Positions 8,121 through 18,006 are shown, counted from the first letter of the stretch. The stretch is DNA of 64,000 nt from Ketobacter sp036337295 (GCA_036337295.1 JAYZEN010000001.1:1054001-1118000), one strand, 5' to 3'. Numbers and translations: made by a program. The notes: a model not told the origin generated them from the letters alone.

Positions 8121-8930
8121 ATGAGTTACATCAACATCAAAAACGTGTGGAAGGAATACGGTGATCAGGTGGTGCTGGAACGCATCAACAGCACGGTGGA
8201 AGAAGGCGAGTTCATCACCATCGTCGGTGCCTCCGGTTGCGGCAAAACCACGTTCCTGAAAATGTTGCTGGGCACAGAAGCACCCAGCCGGGGCCTGATC
8301 ACCGTGGCCAACGAACCGTTGCGCTATGAACCGGATGCCCAGCGTGGCATTGTGTTCCAACGTTATTCCGTGTTCCCCCATATGACTGTGCTGCAAAACG
8401 TGGTGCTGGCGCGGGAATTTGAGAAAAGCCGGTTCCTGTCCCGCTTGTTTGGCAGCGCCAGAAAGCAGGCCATCGAGGAAGCGCTCACCATGATCGAGGC
8501 GGTGGGACTGAGTGCTGCGGCCAACAAGTATCCCCACGAACTGTCCGGCGGTATGCAGCAACGCCTTGCCATCGCCCAGGCCCTGATCAAGAAGCCCCGC
8601 ATCCTGCTGTTGGATGAACCCTTCGGCGCCTTGGACCCGGGCATCCGCGCCGACATGCACCAGTTGGTGCTGGACCTGTGGCGGCGCTATAAGCTCACTA
8701 TTTTTATGATCACCCACGACCTGAAAGAAGGCTTTTATCTCGGCACCCGTCTGTGGGTGTTCGACAAGGATCGCATTGATCCCCACCACCCTGGGGCGTT
8801 CGGCGCCCGCATCACCTACGACGTACCGGTGGGCTCGGTGGACGAGAAAGCCAGCGAAAAAATCCGTGAATCCCTGCAGCAGCACAACGCCGCCCAGGAC
8901 GAACCAGAACTGAGTGGAGTCTCATCATGA
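8121..8930 (+). CDS. ABC transporter ATP-binding protein, guanidine/urea-carboxylase region
   Basis: 269 residues. Walker A is GASGCGKT (residues 36-43), the signature is LSGGMQQR, Walker B is ILLLDEPFGALDP and the switch His is in ITHD. It belongs to the SsuB/TauB-like group and energises the adjacent permease. I chose the ATG at 8121, preceded by GGAGG, over an in-frame start about 100 bases upstream that would lie inside the permease gene. The stop overlaps the next start by four bases (ATGA), showing tight translational coupling to the DUF1989 gene. Confidence 0.92.
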   Translation: MSYINIKNVWKEYGDQVVLERINSTVEEGEFITIVGASGCGKTTFLKMLLGTEAPSRGLITVANEPLRYEPDAQRGIVFQRYSVFPHMTVLQNVVLAREFEKSRFLSRLFGSARKQAIEEALTMIEAVGLSAAANKYPHELSGGMQQRLAIAQALIKKPRILLLDEPFGALDPGIRADMHQLVLDLWRRYKLTIFMITHDLKEGFYLGTRLWVFDKDRIDPHHPGAFGARITYDVPVGSVDEKASEKIRESLQQHNAAQDEPELSGVSS

Positions 8931-9643
8931 CGGAACCCCTGTATCAATACACCCTGCCCCCTGCGGCGCACTGGTCCCTGCGGGTTCGCCGCGGCACCAG
9001 CCTGCGCCTGACCGATGTGGAAGGCGGCGCCAACCTGGGCATGATGTTCTATAACCCGGAAGATCTGCTGGAAAAATACAATGCGCCGGACACCCTGAAG
9101 TGCCAGCACACCTTCAAACTCACCCGTGGCAACTGCTTGTATTCCGATATGGGTCGCATTTTCTGCTCCATCACCGCAGACAGTTTCGGTTGGCACGACA
9201 CGGTCTGCGGCAACACCAACAAAGAAATGACCGCAAAAAAATGGGGCGAAAAAGATTACCAGGCAGCCCGCAATGAATGGCACCAGAATGGCTACGACAG
9301 CTTTCTGGTGGAATTGGCCAAATACGGTTTGAACGGTAAGGATCTGGCGTCCAACCTCAATCTGTTCAGCAAAGTCATGGTGGATGACAGCGGCAACCTG
9401 AGCCTGGATACGTCTGCTGCCCAGACCGGCGCCCAGATCACCCTGCGCTTTGAAATGGATACCCTGGTGATCCTGCACAGCTGCCCGCACCCGTTGAACC
9501 CGGCCAGCGAATATCCTTACAAGCCGGTGCATTGCGAACTGCTGCCCTCAGCAGCGGTGGCCGACGACGATTACTGCCTGAACTTCCGCCCGGAAAACCG
9601 ACGCGGATTTGAAAACAATCGCCTTTATCATTTCTTTCGCTAG
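8927..9643 (+). CDS. Carboxyguanidine deiminase subunit / urea amidolyase-associated protein 1 (DUF1989)
   Basis: 238 residues, the first of two DUF1989 proteins encoded in tandem. Proteins of this type beside 'urea carboxylase' genes were long called urea amidolyase-associated proteins. They are now known to form a heteromeric carboxyguanidine deiminase that removes ammonia from carboxyguanidine to give allophanate. Candidate metal-binding residues sit in CSITADSFGWHDTVCG (Cys, His and Cys in a conserved spacing). The shared DUF1989 elements GTSLRLTDVEGGANLGMMFYN and HDTVCG are also found in the paralogue that follows. It overlaps the ATPase gene by four bases. The enzymatic role rests on the family and on the riboswitch, not on the sequence alone. 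Confidence 0.88.
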   Translation: MTEPLYQYTLPPAAHWSLRVRRGTSLRLTDVEGGANLGMMFYNPEDLLEKYNAPDTLKCQHTFKLTRGNCLYSDMGRIFCSITADSFGWHDTVCGNTNKEMTAKKWGEKDYQAARNEWHQNGYDSFLVELAKYGLNGKDLASNLNLFSKVMVDDSGNLSLDTSAAQTGAQITLRFEMDTLVILHSCPHPLNPASEYPYKPVHCELLPSAAVADDDYCLNFRPENRRGFENNRLYHFFR

Positions 9644-9655
9644 GAGACCGGCATC

Positions 9656-10294
9656 ATGATCGTGGAAAGTGAAAAACAGGCCACCGCCGCCATCTTCAGT
9701 GAAGTGGTTCCGGCAGGGGATTATTTTCTCAAGGTGGTCAAGGCCGGACAGACCTTTCGCATTCTGGATCTGGAAGGCAACCAGGCCGCAGACACCCTGT
9801 TTTACAACGCGGACGATGTGTCGGAGCGCTACAGTGCCATGGATACCATTCGCGAGCAGGGCAATGTCTATCTCACCGCCGGGACAAAACTGTTGTCCAA
9901 TCTCGGTAATGAAATGCTCACCATTGTGGCGGATACCTGTGGTCGACACGACACCCTGGGTGGCGCCTGTGCCACCGAGAGCAATACGGTTCGCTATGAT
10001 CTGGAGAAGCGTTGCATGCATGCCTGTCGCGACAGCTGGATGCTGGCCATCGCCGAACACGAGGAACTGGGGCTGACCAAACGGGACATCACCCACAACA
10101 TCAATTTCTTCATGAACGTGCCGGTGACGGCAGCGGGCGGCCTGACCTTTGCCGATGGCATTTCCGCTCCCGGCAAATATGTGGAGATGACTGCAGCCAT
10201 GGACGTGGTTGTATTGATTTCCAACTGCCCGCAACTGAACAACCCTTGCAACGGGTATAACCCCACACCCGTCGAAGTGCTGATCTGGAACTGA
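9656..10294 (+). CDS. Carboxyguanidine deiminase subunit / urea amidolyase-associated protein 2 (DUF1989)
   Basis: 212 residues, a paralogue of the preceding protein (compare AGQTFRILDLEGNQAADTLFYN with its counterpart). It has a similar Cys/His motif, VADTCGRHDTLGGAC, the likely metal site. The gene starts 12 bases after its partner with a TAGGAG ribosome binding site, consistent with equal production of both subunits. Together they should convert carboxyguanidine, made by the next gene product, to allophanate and ammonia in the cytoplasm. Between this gene and the carboxylase gene is an 82-base gap with a short imperfect direct repeat (two copies of a 14-base 'ACGNATTCACCCTG' unit). Confidence 0.88.
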   Translation: MIVESEKQATAAIFSEVVPAGDYFLKVVKAGQTFRILDLEGNQAADTLFYNADDVSERYSAMDTIREQGNVYLTAGTKLLSNLGNEMLTIVADTCGRHDTLGGACATESNTVRYDLEKRCMHACRDSWMLAIAEHEELGLTKRDITHNINFFMNVPVTAAGGLTFADGISAPGKYVEMTAAMDVVVLISNCPQLNNPCNGYNPTPVEVLIWN

Positions 10295-10376
10295 CGTATT
10301 CACCCTGACGCATTCACCCTGAACAGGACGACCTGCTTCAGCAACCGATAACGGGACGACCCGTAAGTGAATCGAT

Positions 10377-13300
10377 ATGTTGAACAAAGTACTGATCGCT
10401 AATCGTGGTGCCATCGCGGTCCGCGTTATCCGCACCCTGCAACAGATGGGCATTCATTCCGTAGCCGTGTATGCCGAGGCCGACGCCGATTCCCTGCATG
10501 TGCTGCAGGCCGATACTGCCGTGAGTTTGGGTGCCGGCACAGCGCGGGAAACCTACCTAAACCAGGATAAGCTGTTTGACATCATCGCCCGGGAAGGTGT
10601 GGATGCAGTGCATCCGGGCTATGGTTTTCTCAGCGAAAACCCGGAGTTTGTGGAACGTTGCGAGGCCAACGGCATCGCCTTCATCGGCCCCACCGCCGAC
10701 CAGATGCGGGTGTTCGGCCTCAAGCACACCGCCCGCGAAGTGGCGCAGAAAAGTGATGTCCCCCTGTTGCCGGGTACCGATCTGTTGACCTCGCTTGACC
10801 AGGCCCTGCAGGCCGCCAACCGCATCGGCTATCCGGTGATGCTGAAGAGTACCGCCGGTGGCGGCGGCATCGGTATGCAAACCTGTTTCAATGATTCACA
10901 ACTGGAAAAAGCCTTCGACAGCGTCAAACGTTTGAGTGCCAACAACTTCAGCAACGACGGTGTATTTCTGGAAAAGTACATTGAGCACGCCCGCCATATC
11001 GAAGTGCAGGTGTTCGGCGACGGCGCCGGCAATGCCCTGGCTTTGGGGGAGCGGGATTGTTCCGCCCAACGCCGCAACCAGAAAGTCCTGGAGGAAACCC
11101 CGGCGCCGAATCTGAGTGACGACGTGCGCACCACGTTGCATGAGGTTGCCAAACGCCTGGTGGCCTCGGTGCAGTACCGCAATGCCGGCACCGTGGAATT
11201 CATTTACGATCAGGCCGCGGCCAAATTCTATTTTCTGGAAGTGAACACCCGCCTGCAGGTGGAACACGGCGTTACAGAACAGGTGTATGGTGTGGACCTG
11301 GTGCAATGGATGGTGCAACTGGCCGCAGGTGACCTGCCCCCTTTGCCCACCCTGGGGGCTGACTTGCATCCCAAAGGCCATGCATTGCAGGCCCGGGTGT
11401 ATGCCGAAAATCCCCACAAACAATTCCAGCCCAGTGCGGGATTGCTGTCAGCCGTGGATTTACCGGCAGCGGACGGCAAGCACCTGCGCATTGACCACTG
11501 GATCAGTGCCGGACTGGAAGTCTCTCCCTTTTTCGATCCCATGCTGGCCAAAGTCATTACCTGGGCCGACACCCGAGGGCAGGCCATCGCCGATCTGGAT
11601 GCAGCACTGCAACGTTGCACCATTCAGGGCATCGAGACCAATATGGATTATGTGCAGACCATTCTGCACACCGACGTTTTCAAAGAGGGCCGCATCCACA
11701 CCCGCTACTTGAATGACCTGGCCTATCAGCCAGGCACCCTGGATGTGATCATGCCCGGCACCCTGACCACGATACAGGATCATCCCGGTCGTACCGGTTA
11801 CTGGGATGTGGGTGTGCCCCCCTCCGGCCCGTTTGACGGCTATTCCTTCCGCCTGGGTAATGAAATGCTGGGTAACCCGCAGGATGCCGCCGGCTTGGAA
11901 ATCACCGTCAATGGGCCCACGCTGCAATTCAATTGCGCCACTCAAATTGTGATTACCGGTGCGCCCCTGGATGCCACCCTGGACAACCAACCCCTGCCCA
12001 ACTGGCAGGTGCAGGCAGTACAGGCCGGGCAGGTATTGAAGATGGGTAAGGTACAGAGTGCCGGTGCCCGCGCCTATTTGCTCATAGCCGGAGGCCTGGA
12101 CGGCAACCTGTACCTGGGCTCCCGCGCCACCTTCACCCTGGGTCAGTTCGGCGGATTCAGCGGGCGTGCGTTGCGCAGTGGGGATGTTCTGCATCTGTTG
12201 CAGCCGGATCACCCGGTTGCCGCCAAAACCTTGGACGCGGACATCAAGCCCGTCATCAGTAATCACTGGCAGTTGCACGTCACCTATGGCCCTCATGGGG
12301 CGCCGGACTTTTTCACAGAAGAAGACATCACCACCTTTTTTGCAGCTACCTGGGAAGTGCACTACAACTCCAGCCGCACCGGTGTGCGCCTGATCGGACC
12401 CAAACCCCAATGGGCCCGCAGCAGCGGTGGCGAAGCCGGCATGCATCCCTCCAACATCCACGACAACGCCTACGCCATCGGCACCGTGGATTTCACCGGC
12501 GACATGCCAGTGATACTGGGGCCGGACGGACCTTCACTGGGGGGCTTTGTGTGCCCGGCCACGGTGGTCACCGCCGACCTGTGGAAACTGGGCCAGCTCA
12601 AAGCCGGGGACAAACTGCAATTCATTCCCGTCACCCAGGACACCGCCCATCGTATGGAGCTGGCGCAACAGGAGCAGATTGCAACGCTGGCAGCACAACC
12701 GTTTCAGCCACCAGTGGCAACACTGGCTGAGCTCAATCCGATTTATGACCAACTGAGTGCCGACGAAAACGGCGTGCAAGTGGTGTATCGACCGGCCGGG
12801 GACAAATACCTGCTGGTGGAGTACGGGCCGCAGAAACTGGATATCAAATTGCGCTTTCTGGCCCACACCCTGATGCTGTGGTTGCAGGAACACCAACAGA
12901 GCAATCCGAAACTGGCGGCGCTGCAGGAACTCACGCCGGGCATCCGCTCCCTGCAGATTCACTACGACAGCCTGCAATTACCGCTGCCGGAGCTGGTACA
13001 GATTCTGAAAACCGCCGAACGGGAATTGCAACGCCACGACGATCTGACGGTGCCTTCCCGCATCGTCCACATCCCCTTGAGCTGGGACGATGAAGCCTGC
13101 CGACTGGCCATCGAGAAGTACATGCAGTCCGTGCGCAAGGACGCACCCTGGTGCCCCAGCAACATCGGGTTCATTCGCCGCATCAATGGACTGCAGGACA
13201 TCGAGGCGGTCAAACGCATTGTGTTTGATGCCCACTATGTGGTGATGGGACTGGGGGATGTGTACCTCGGGGCGCCGGTGGCCACCCCACTGGACCCACG

Positions 13301-14003
13301 CCACCGCCTGGTGACCACCAAATACAATCCCGCCCGCACCTGGACCGCGGAAAACTCCGTCGGCATCGGCGGCTCCTATCTGTGTGTGTACGGCATGGAA
13401 GGCCCCGGCGGCTATCAGTTCGTGGGCCGCACCTTGCAGATGTGGAATCGCTATCGCAAAACGCCGGAGTTCGAGCAACCCTGGCTCCTGCGCTTCTTTG
13501 ACCAGATCAAGTTCTACGAAGTCAGCGCCGAAGAGCTGCAAACCATCCGTCACCGGTTTCCCCGCGGTCAGTACCCGTTGAAAATTGAGGAAACGGAATT
13601 CAGCCTCAGGCAATACCAGCAATTCCTGGCGGACAACCAAAGCAGCATCGATGAGTTTGTGCAGCAGCGGGATGCGGCCTTCGAAACCGAACTGCAACAC
13701 TGGATCGACAGTGGCCAGTTCCATTTCGATTCTGCCAGTGTCGGCCACGACCTTGCCGAAGAGGAACACACTCTGGAGGAAGGCTGCGTCGCCATCGACA
13801 GTCACGTGGCCGGCAACCTCTGGCAGTGGAACGTCAAAGCCGGCGATCATGTGGCCGCCGGTGATGTGGTCTGCGTATTGGAATCCATGAAAATGGAGAT
13901 TGATGTGGTTGCGCCGGAGAGCGGCACCATTGTGTCCCTCAACCGGCAGCAAGGACAGCAGGTCAATGCCGGACAACCCCTTTTGATTTTACAGCAGGAT
14001 TAG
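10377..14003 (+). CDS. Biotin-dependent guanidine/urea carboxylase
   Basis: 1208 residues, the usual size of stand-alone bacterial urea-carboxylase-type enzymes. Residues 1-450 are a biotin carboxylase (opening LNKVLIANRGAIAVRVIRT; ATP-grasp glycine loop STAGGGGIGMQ; EKYIEHARHIEVQV). Residues about 460-1050 hold the KipA/KipI-like carboxyltransferase domains (start DVIMPGTLTTIQD). The last 75 residues are the biotin carrier domain, with the acceptor Lys1172 in ESMKME. The reaction is ATP- and bicarbonate-dependent carboxylation. Many such enzymes, once annotated as urea carboxylases, prefer guanidine. The riboswitch and the two DUF1989 genes place this one in the guanidine group, though urea may be a poorer substrate. 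Allophanate hydrolase follows 15 bases later. Confidence 0.93.
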   Translation: MLNKVLIANRGAIAVRVIRTLQQMGIHSVAVYAEADADSLHVLQADTAVSLGAGTARETYLNQDKLFDIIAREGVDAVHPGYGFLSENPEFVERCEANGIAFIGPTADQMRVFGLKHTAREVAQKSDVPLLPGTDLLTSLDQALQAANRIGYPVMLKSTAGGGGIGMQTCFNDSQLEKAFDSVKRLSANNFSNDGVFLEKYIEHARHIEVQVFGDGAGNALALGERDCSAQRRNQKVLEETPAPNLSDDVRTTLHEVAKRLVASVQYRNAGTVEFIYDQAAAKFYFLEVNTRLQVEHGVTEQVYGVDLVQWMVQLAAGDLPPLPTLGADLHPKGHALQARVYAENPHKQFQPSAGLLSAVDLPAADGKHLRIDHWISAGLEVSPFFDPMLAKVITWADTRGQAIADLDAALQRCTIQGIETNMDYVQTILHTDVFKEGRIHTRYLNDLAYQPGTLDVIMPGTLTTIQDHPGRTGYWDVGVPPSGPFDGYSFRLGNEMLGNPQDAAGLEITVNGPTLQFNCATQIVITGAPLDATLDNQPLPNWQVQAVQAGQVLKMGKVQSAGARAYLLIAGGLDGNLYLGSRATFTLGQFGGFSGRALRSGDVLHLLQPDHPVAAKTLDADIKPVISNHWQLHVTYGPHGAPDFFTEEDITTFFAATWEVHYNSSRTGVRLIGPKPQWARSSGGEAGMHPSNIHDNAYAIGTVDFTGDMPVILGPDGPSLGGFVCPATVVTADLWKLGQLKAGDKLQFIPVTQDTAHRMELAQQEQIATLAAQPFQPPVATLAELNPIYDQLSADENGVQVVYRPAGDKYLLVEYGPQKLDIKLRFLAHTLMLWLQEHQQSNPKLAALQELTPGIRSLQIHYDSLQLPLPELVQILKTAERELQRHDDLTVPSRIVHIPLSWDDEACRLAIEKYMQSVRKDAPWCPSNIGFIRRINGLQDIEAVKRIVFDAHYVVMGLGDVYLGAPVATPLDPRHRLVTTKYNPARTWTAENSVGIGGSYLCVYGMEGPGGYQFVGRTLQMWNRYRKTPEFEQPWLLRFFDQIKFYEVSAEELQTIRHRFPRGQYPLKIEETEFSLRQYQQFLADNQSSIDEFVQQRDAAFETELQHWIDSGQFHFDSASVGHDLAEEEHTLEEGCVAIDSHVAGNLWQWNVKAGDHVAAGDVVCVLESMKMEIDVVAPESGTIVSLNRQQGQQVNAGQPLLILQQD

Positions 14004-14017
14004 GAGTCAACGCCGTT

Positions 14018-15877
14018 ATGCCGGAACCTACAAGCAGAGATATGACGACCATAGACTTGAAGACCATAGACCTGACCATCAGCGGACTGCAGCAACATTA
14101 TCGCAGCGGGGACTTCACACCGGCGCAGCTGCTGCAACAATTGCGCAGCGCCAACGCTGCCTACAACCAGACCAACCCGGTGTGGATTCACCTGCTCAGT
14201 GAAGCGGAACTGGACTCTTACCTGGTGAATCTGGCAGGCAAAACCGTGGACGACTTGCCGTTGTACGGCATTCCCTTTGCCATCAAGGACAACATCGACC
14301 TGGCCGGCGTCCCCACCACCGCCGCCTGCCCGGATTTCACCTACACCCCGCAGGAAAATGCCTTTGTAGTGCAATTGCTGTTGCAGGCCGGCGCCATTCC
14401 CCTGGGCAAAACCAACCTGGACCAGTTCGCCACCGGCCTGGTGGGAGTACGCTCCCCCGCGCCCTGGGGGCCCTGCCACAATGCTTTGAATCCGAACTAC
14501 CTCTCCGGCGGTTCCAGTTCCGGTTCCGGCGTCACCGTGGCCCGTGGCCTGGTGAGTTTTTCCCTGGGCACCGACACCGCCGGTTCCGGCCGGGTACCCG
14601 CCTCACTCAATAACATCGTGGGGCTGAAGCCCAGCAAAGGCCTGTTCAGCACCCGCGGCCTGGTACCCGCCTGTCGCAGCCTGGATTGCATCACCGTGTT
14701 TGCACTGACGGTGGAGGACGCCAATACGGTATTCGATGTGGCCGCGCAATTTGATGGGAATGATCCTTTTTCCCGCCCTAACGCTTACGAAAACGGCAAG
14801 CGCTATTTCTCCGCCGAAACCTCTAGCCCAACCATCGGCGTACCTGCGGCCTCCCAGTTGAACTTTTTCGGCAACGCAGAAGCGCAGGCCCTGTTTGCCG
14901 CCGGCCTGAAGCAGTTGGAAGCCATCGGCGCCACTCTGGTGGAGCTGGATTTCGAGCCCTTTGCCAGCGCCGCCCGCCTGCTTTACGAAGGCCCCTGGGT
15001 GGCAGAACGCTACCTGGCCACCCAGCCATTGATCGAGCGCTCGCCGGAATCCATGTTGCCGGTCATCCAGACCATCATCGGCGGCGGCAACAAACCCAGC
15101 GCACTGGATACGTTCCGCGCCCAGTACCAACTGCAGGCGTTCAGCCAACAGGCCCGGCAGGAACTGGCCAAAGTGGACGCCGTGGTGATCCCCACCAACG
15201 GCACCATCTATACCGTGCAAGAGGTGCTGGACAACCCCATTCAACTGAACAGCAACCTGGGCTATTACACCAATTTCATGAACCTGCTGGATTGCAGCGC
15301 GGTGGCAGTGCCGTCCGGCTTTTATGACAACGGCGTCGGCTTCGGCATCACCCTCTTTCACACAGCCCTGCAGGACAAGCGCCTGTTGTCCCTGGCGGCA
15401 GCATTGCAGCACTCCACGGCACTCCCCCTGGGGGCCACAGCCATCCCCTTGCGCCCGGCCCGCTCCCTCAAACCGGCGCCCGCCACCATCAACGTAGTGG
15501 TGTGCGGTGCCCACCTGGATGGCCTGCCCTTGAACTGGCAGCTCACCGAGCGGGGTGCAACCCTGCTGGAAGCCACCCACTCGGCCCCCTGCTATAAACT
15601 CTATGCCCTGGCCGGTGGACCGCCCTATCGTCCCGGCATGGTGCGGGTGGACAGCGGCGGTGTCGCCATCCCGGTGGAGGTGTGGCAGGTCCCCATGCAA
15701 CACTTTGGCAGCTTTGTGGCCGAAATCCCAGCCCCCCTGGGCATCGGCAAAGTACAATTGCAGGACGGGCGCTGGGAAAGCGGGTTCATCTGCGAACCCT
15801 ATGGCCTGGAAGGTGCAGAGGACATCACCGCTTTAAATGGTTGGCGGGCGTACCTGCAACGGACCGTCCCCAAATGA
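14018..15877 (+). CDS. atzF: Allophanate hydrolase
   Basis: 619 residues: an amidase-signature domain (about 1-470) and the small C-terminal domain typical of AtzF (about 500-619). The catalytic triad is visible as Lys90 in AIKDNID, the cis-Ser166 in GGSSSGSG and the nucleophile Ser190 in DTAGSGR. The enzyme hydrolyses allophanate to ammonia and CO2 (via carbamate forms) in the cytoplasm, completing guanidine breakdown. ATG at 14018 has TAGGAG upstream that overlaps the stop of the carboxylase gene, so the two are coupled. A second in-frame ATG at 14042 is possible. Confidence 0.94.
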   Translation: MPEPTSRDMTTIDLKTIDLTISGLQQHYRSGDFTPAQLLQQLRSANAAYNQTNPVWIHLLSEAELDSYLVNLAGKTVDDLPLYGIPFAIKDNIDLAGVPTTAACPDFTYTPQENAFVVQLLLQAGAIPLGKTNLDQFATGLVGVRSPAPWGPCHNALNPNYLSGGSSSGSGVTVARGLVSFSLGTDTAGSGRVPASLNNIVGLKPSKGLFSTRGLVPACRSLDCITVFALTVEDANTVFDVAAQFDGNDPFSRPNAYENGKRYFSAETSSPTIGVPAASQLNFFGNAEAQALFAAGLKQLEAIGATLVELDFEPFASAARLLYEGPWVAERYLATQPLIERSPESMLPVIQTIIGGGNKPSALDTFRAQYQLQAFSQQARQELAKVDAVVIPTNGTIYTVQEVLDNPIQLNSNLGYYTNFMNLLDCSAVAVPSGFYDNGVGFGITLFHTALQDKRLLSLAAALQHSTALPLGATAIPLRPARSLKPAPATINVVVCGAHLDGLPLNWQLTERGATLLEATHSAPCYKLYALAGGPPYRPGMVRVDSGGVAIPVEVWQVPMQHFGSFVAEIPAPLGIGKVQLQDGRWESGFICEPYGLEGAEDITALNGWRAYLQRTVPK

Positions 15878-15976
15878 CAAGCCAAATGTCCGCTCACCCC
15901 CTGTTCTGGCGCGCCATCTGCCTTTAAAGTACGACGGAATAACAAGACGAACAGATCCTCAGAACAGGAAAAGAGC

Positions 15977-16792
15977 ATGAAATCACTGAACCAAAAAGTG
16001 GTGGCCCTTACCGGTGCCGCCTCCGGCATCGGTCGCGCCCTGGCCCAGGAACTGGCAGCGAAAGGAGCCATTCTCGCCCTGGCGGATGTGAATGCGGCGG
16101 GCTTGCAGGAAACCGTCGACAGCCTGCCCGCCGGCACCCAGATCTCCACCCATAGCGTGGATGTGGCAAACAAAGAGCAGGTATCTCAGTGGGCAGAAGC
16201 CGTGGTGCAAACCCACGGCGGTGTGGATGTGATCATCAACAACGCAGGCGTGGCCTCACAGGGTCTGATCGAGGATCTCAACTACGACGACTTCAACTGG
16301 GTTTTCGATATTGTGTTTTATGGCGTGCTGTACGGCACCAAAGCGTTCCTGCCTTACCTGCGCCAGCGGCCGGAAGGTCACATCGTCAACATTTCCAGTG
16401 TGAACGGATTTTTTCCGTTTCCCAGCAACGGCCCGTACAACTGCGCCAAACACGCGGTGAAAGCCTTGAACCAAACCCTGATCCAGGAACTGCGCGACAG
16501 CAACATCCACATCACCTCCGTGCACCCCGGCGGCATCAAGACCAACATCGTCCGCAACAGCCGCATCGTCAAACCGCTCTCCCCCAAGCTCAGCAAGGAA
16601 CAGGCTGCCGCCCGCTTTGAAAAAATCGCCGGCACCACCGCCGACCAGGCCGCCCGCATCATCATCAACGGCATCCTCAAAAACAAAGAACGCCTGCTGG
16701 TGGGTAAGGACGCCTATGTGCTGGACCTGCTGACCCGCACCTTTCCCCAGGGTTTCTCCAATCTGGTGGGCCGCATCATGCTGCGGGAATGA
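15977..16792 (+). CDS. SDR family NAD(P)-dependent oxidoreductase
   Basis: 271 residues with the classical short-chain dehydrogenase pattern: cofactor motif TGAASGIG near residue 12, NNAG near 90, and the active-site Ser of NISSVNG with Tyr154 and Lys158 in YNCAK. The Asp in ALADVN after the second strand suggests NAD(H) preference. The substrate is unknown; related proteins beside AraC/TetR regulators in marine gammaproteobacteria often act on lipids, alcohols or steroids. The gene follows the guanidine operon by about 100 bases in the same direction, but no functional link is apparent. An inverted repeat (TGCTCA/TGAGCA, near 16807-16825) follows the stop. Confidence 0.88.
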   Translation: MKSLNQKVVALTGAASGIGRALAQELAAKGAILALADVNAAGLQETVDSLPAGTQISTHSVDVANKEQVSQWAEAVVQTHGGVDVIINNAGVASQGLIEDLNYDDFNWVFDIVFYGVLYGTKAFLPYLRQRPEGHIVNISSVNGFFPFPSNGPYNCAKHAVKALNQTLIQELRDSNIHITSVHPGGIKTNIVRNSRIVKPLSPKLSKEQAAARFEKIAGTTADQAARIIINGILKNKERLLVGKDAYVLDLLTRTFPQGFSNLVGRIMLRE

Positions 16793-16932
16793 ACCCACAG
16801 CCTTGTTGCTCATCCGTTGTGAGCAGGCGCCGGAACCCGACCTTGCTTGTCATCAGAGGCCATAGGACTGCACCTGCGCTGCTGTTACAGTGATCGAACT
16901 GCATCCAGACACTGAATAACGACAACAGGAAC

Positions 16933-17967
16933 ATGACCAAACGCAAGCACAACTGGGAACAACAGCCGGTTCCCGCCCTGTTCCCCCGGGTTTATCTGGA
17001 ATACGCCCAGGCCCAGGGCCTGGAGGTTGCCGTGGTGCTGACCCGGGCCGGGTTGCCCGACACCCTGCCCCAGCAGCCCAACCCGGAGTTGTCGTTTCTG
17101 CAGTTGCGGGATCTGGTGAACGCCATCATCCAGGCCCTGGGAGATGACAGTCTGGGGGTGGACATCGGCCTGCGCCTGCCCCCCACCGCCTATGGCAACC
17201 TGGGTTATGCCCTGCTCTGCAGCGAAACCCTGGAGCAGGCGGCCAGTCTGTTAATCCGCTATTGGAATCTGCTGGGGCGCGCGGTCAACGTGTCCCTTAG
17301 CACCGAAGCGCCGCAATGTGTGCTGGATCTGAACCATGTGTTTCCATTACCGGCGCCACTGGATCATCTCAGCTATGAATCCACCATGGCCAGCTTTCAC
17401 CGCGGCTTTCAACTGCTGGTGGCTGCCCGGGAGGAGGACATGGAAATCTGGTTCCAGCGCCCGCCACCCGCCTACGCCGACAAAATCCGCGCGCTGCTGG
17501 GCAATGTGCACTTCGATATGCCCGCCAATCAGTTCCGTTTTCGCACCGAGCTTATGCAGAAGCGCTTACCCATGCACAACCCCACCGGTTTGCAGTTCGC
17601 CATCCAGCAATGCCAACGGGAAGAAGCCCTGCTCAACGACAGCGGTTATGTGCTGCGGGAAAAAGTGCGGCAGGAAATGGTGTATGGCCCGGAAGGCTAC
17701 GCCACCCTGGAGGACATCAGCCAGCGCCTGAACATGACCGCCCGCACCCTGCGCCGCAAACTGGAGGAGGAAGGCACCCACTTCAAGGCCCTGTTGGAAG
17801 AGGCCAAGCGCCGGGACGCCATCCAACTGCTGGACGATCGCCATCTGGAGATCCAGCGGGTGGCCACCCTGCTGGGCTATCAGGACCCGGCCAATTTTAC
17901 CCGCGCCTTCCGGCAATGGACCGGCCAGACCCCAAGCCAGTATCGAAACACCCGCAACAGCGCCTGA
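16933..17967 (+). CDS. AraC-family transcriptional regulator
   Basis: 344 residues. The N-terminal two-thirds match the 'arabinose-binding domain of AraC regulators' type seen in OruR/ArgR-like and lipid-responsive regulators. The C-terminal 100 residues carry the two helix-turn-helix units of AraC proteins (SQRLNMTARTLRRKLEEEG, and VATLLGYQDPANFTRAFRQW followed by GQTPSQYR). It probably controls the neighbouring SDR gene or a nearby lipid- or alcohol-related gene. It is in the same direction as the SDR gene with a 140-base gap, so it may have its own promoter. Confidence 0.92.
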   Translation: MTKRKHNWEQQPVPALFPRVYLEYAQAQGLEVAVVLTRAGLPDTLPQQPNPELSFLQLRDLVNAIIQALGDDSLGVDIGLRLPPTAYGNLGYALLCSETLEQAASLLIRYWNLLGRAVNVSLSTEAPQCVLDLNHVFPLPAPLDHLSYESTMASFHRGFQLLVAAREEDMEIWFQRPPPAYADKIRALLGNVHFDMPANQFRFRTELMQKRLPMHNPTGLQFAIQQCQREEALLNDSGYVLREKVRQEMVYGPEGYATLEDISQRLNMTARTLRRKLEEEGTHFKALLEEAKRRDAIQLLDDRHLEIQRVATLLGYQDPANFTRAFRQWTGQTPSQYRNTRNSA

Positions 17968-17980
17968 ACCCGAAATCAGG

Positions 17981-18006
17981 ATCAGGGTTTAGCATCAGGG
18001 TTTAGA
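17981..18006. repeat. Tandem 13-bp direct repeat between convergent regulator genes
   Basis: ATCAGGGTTTAGC (17981-17993) is followed at once by ATCAGGGTTTAGA (17994-18006). It lies between the 3' ends of the AraC and TetR genes. The GGTTTAG core is also present in the TetR-side palindrome at 18811, but in direct orientation here. Confidence 0.6.
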
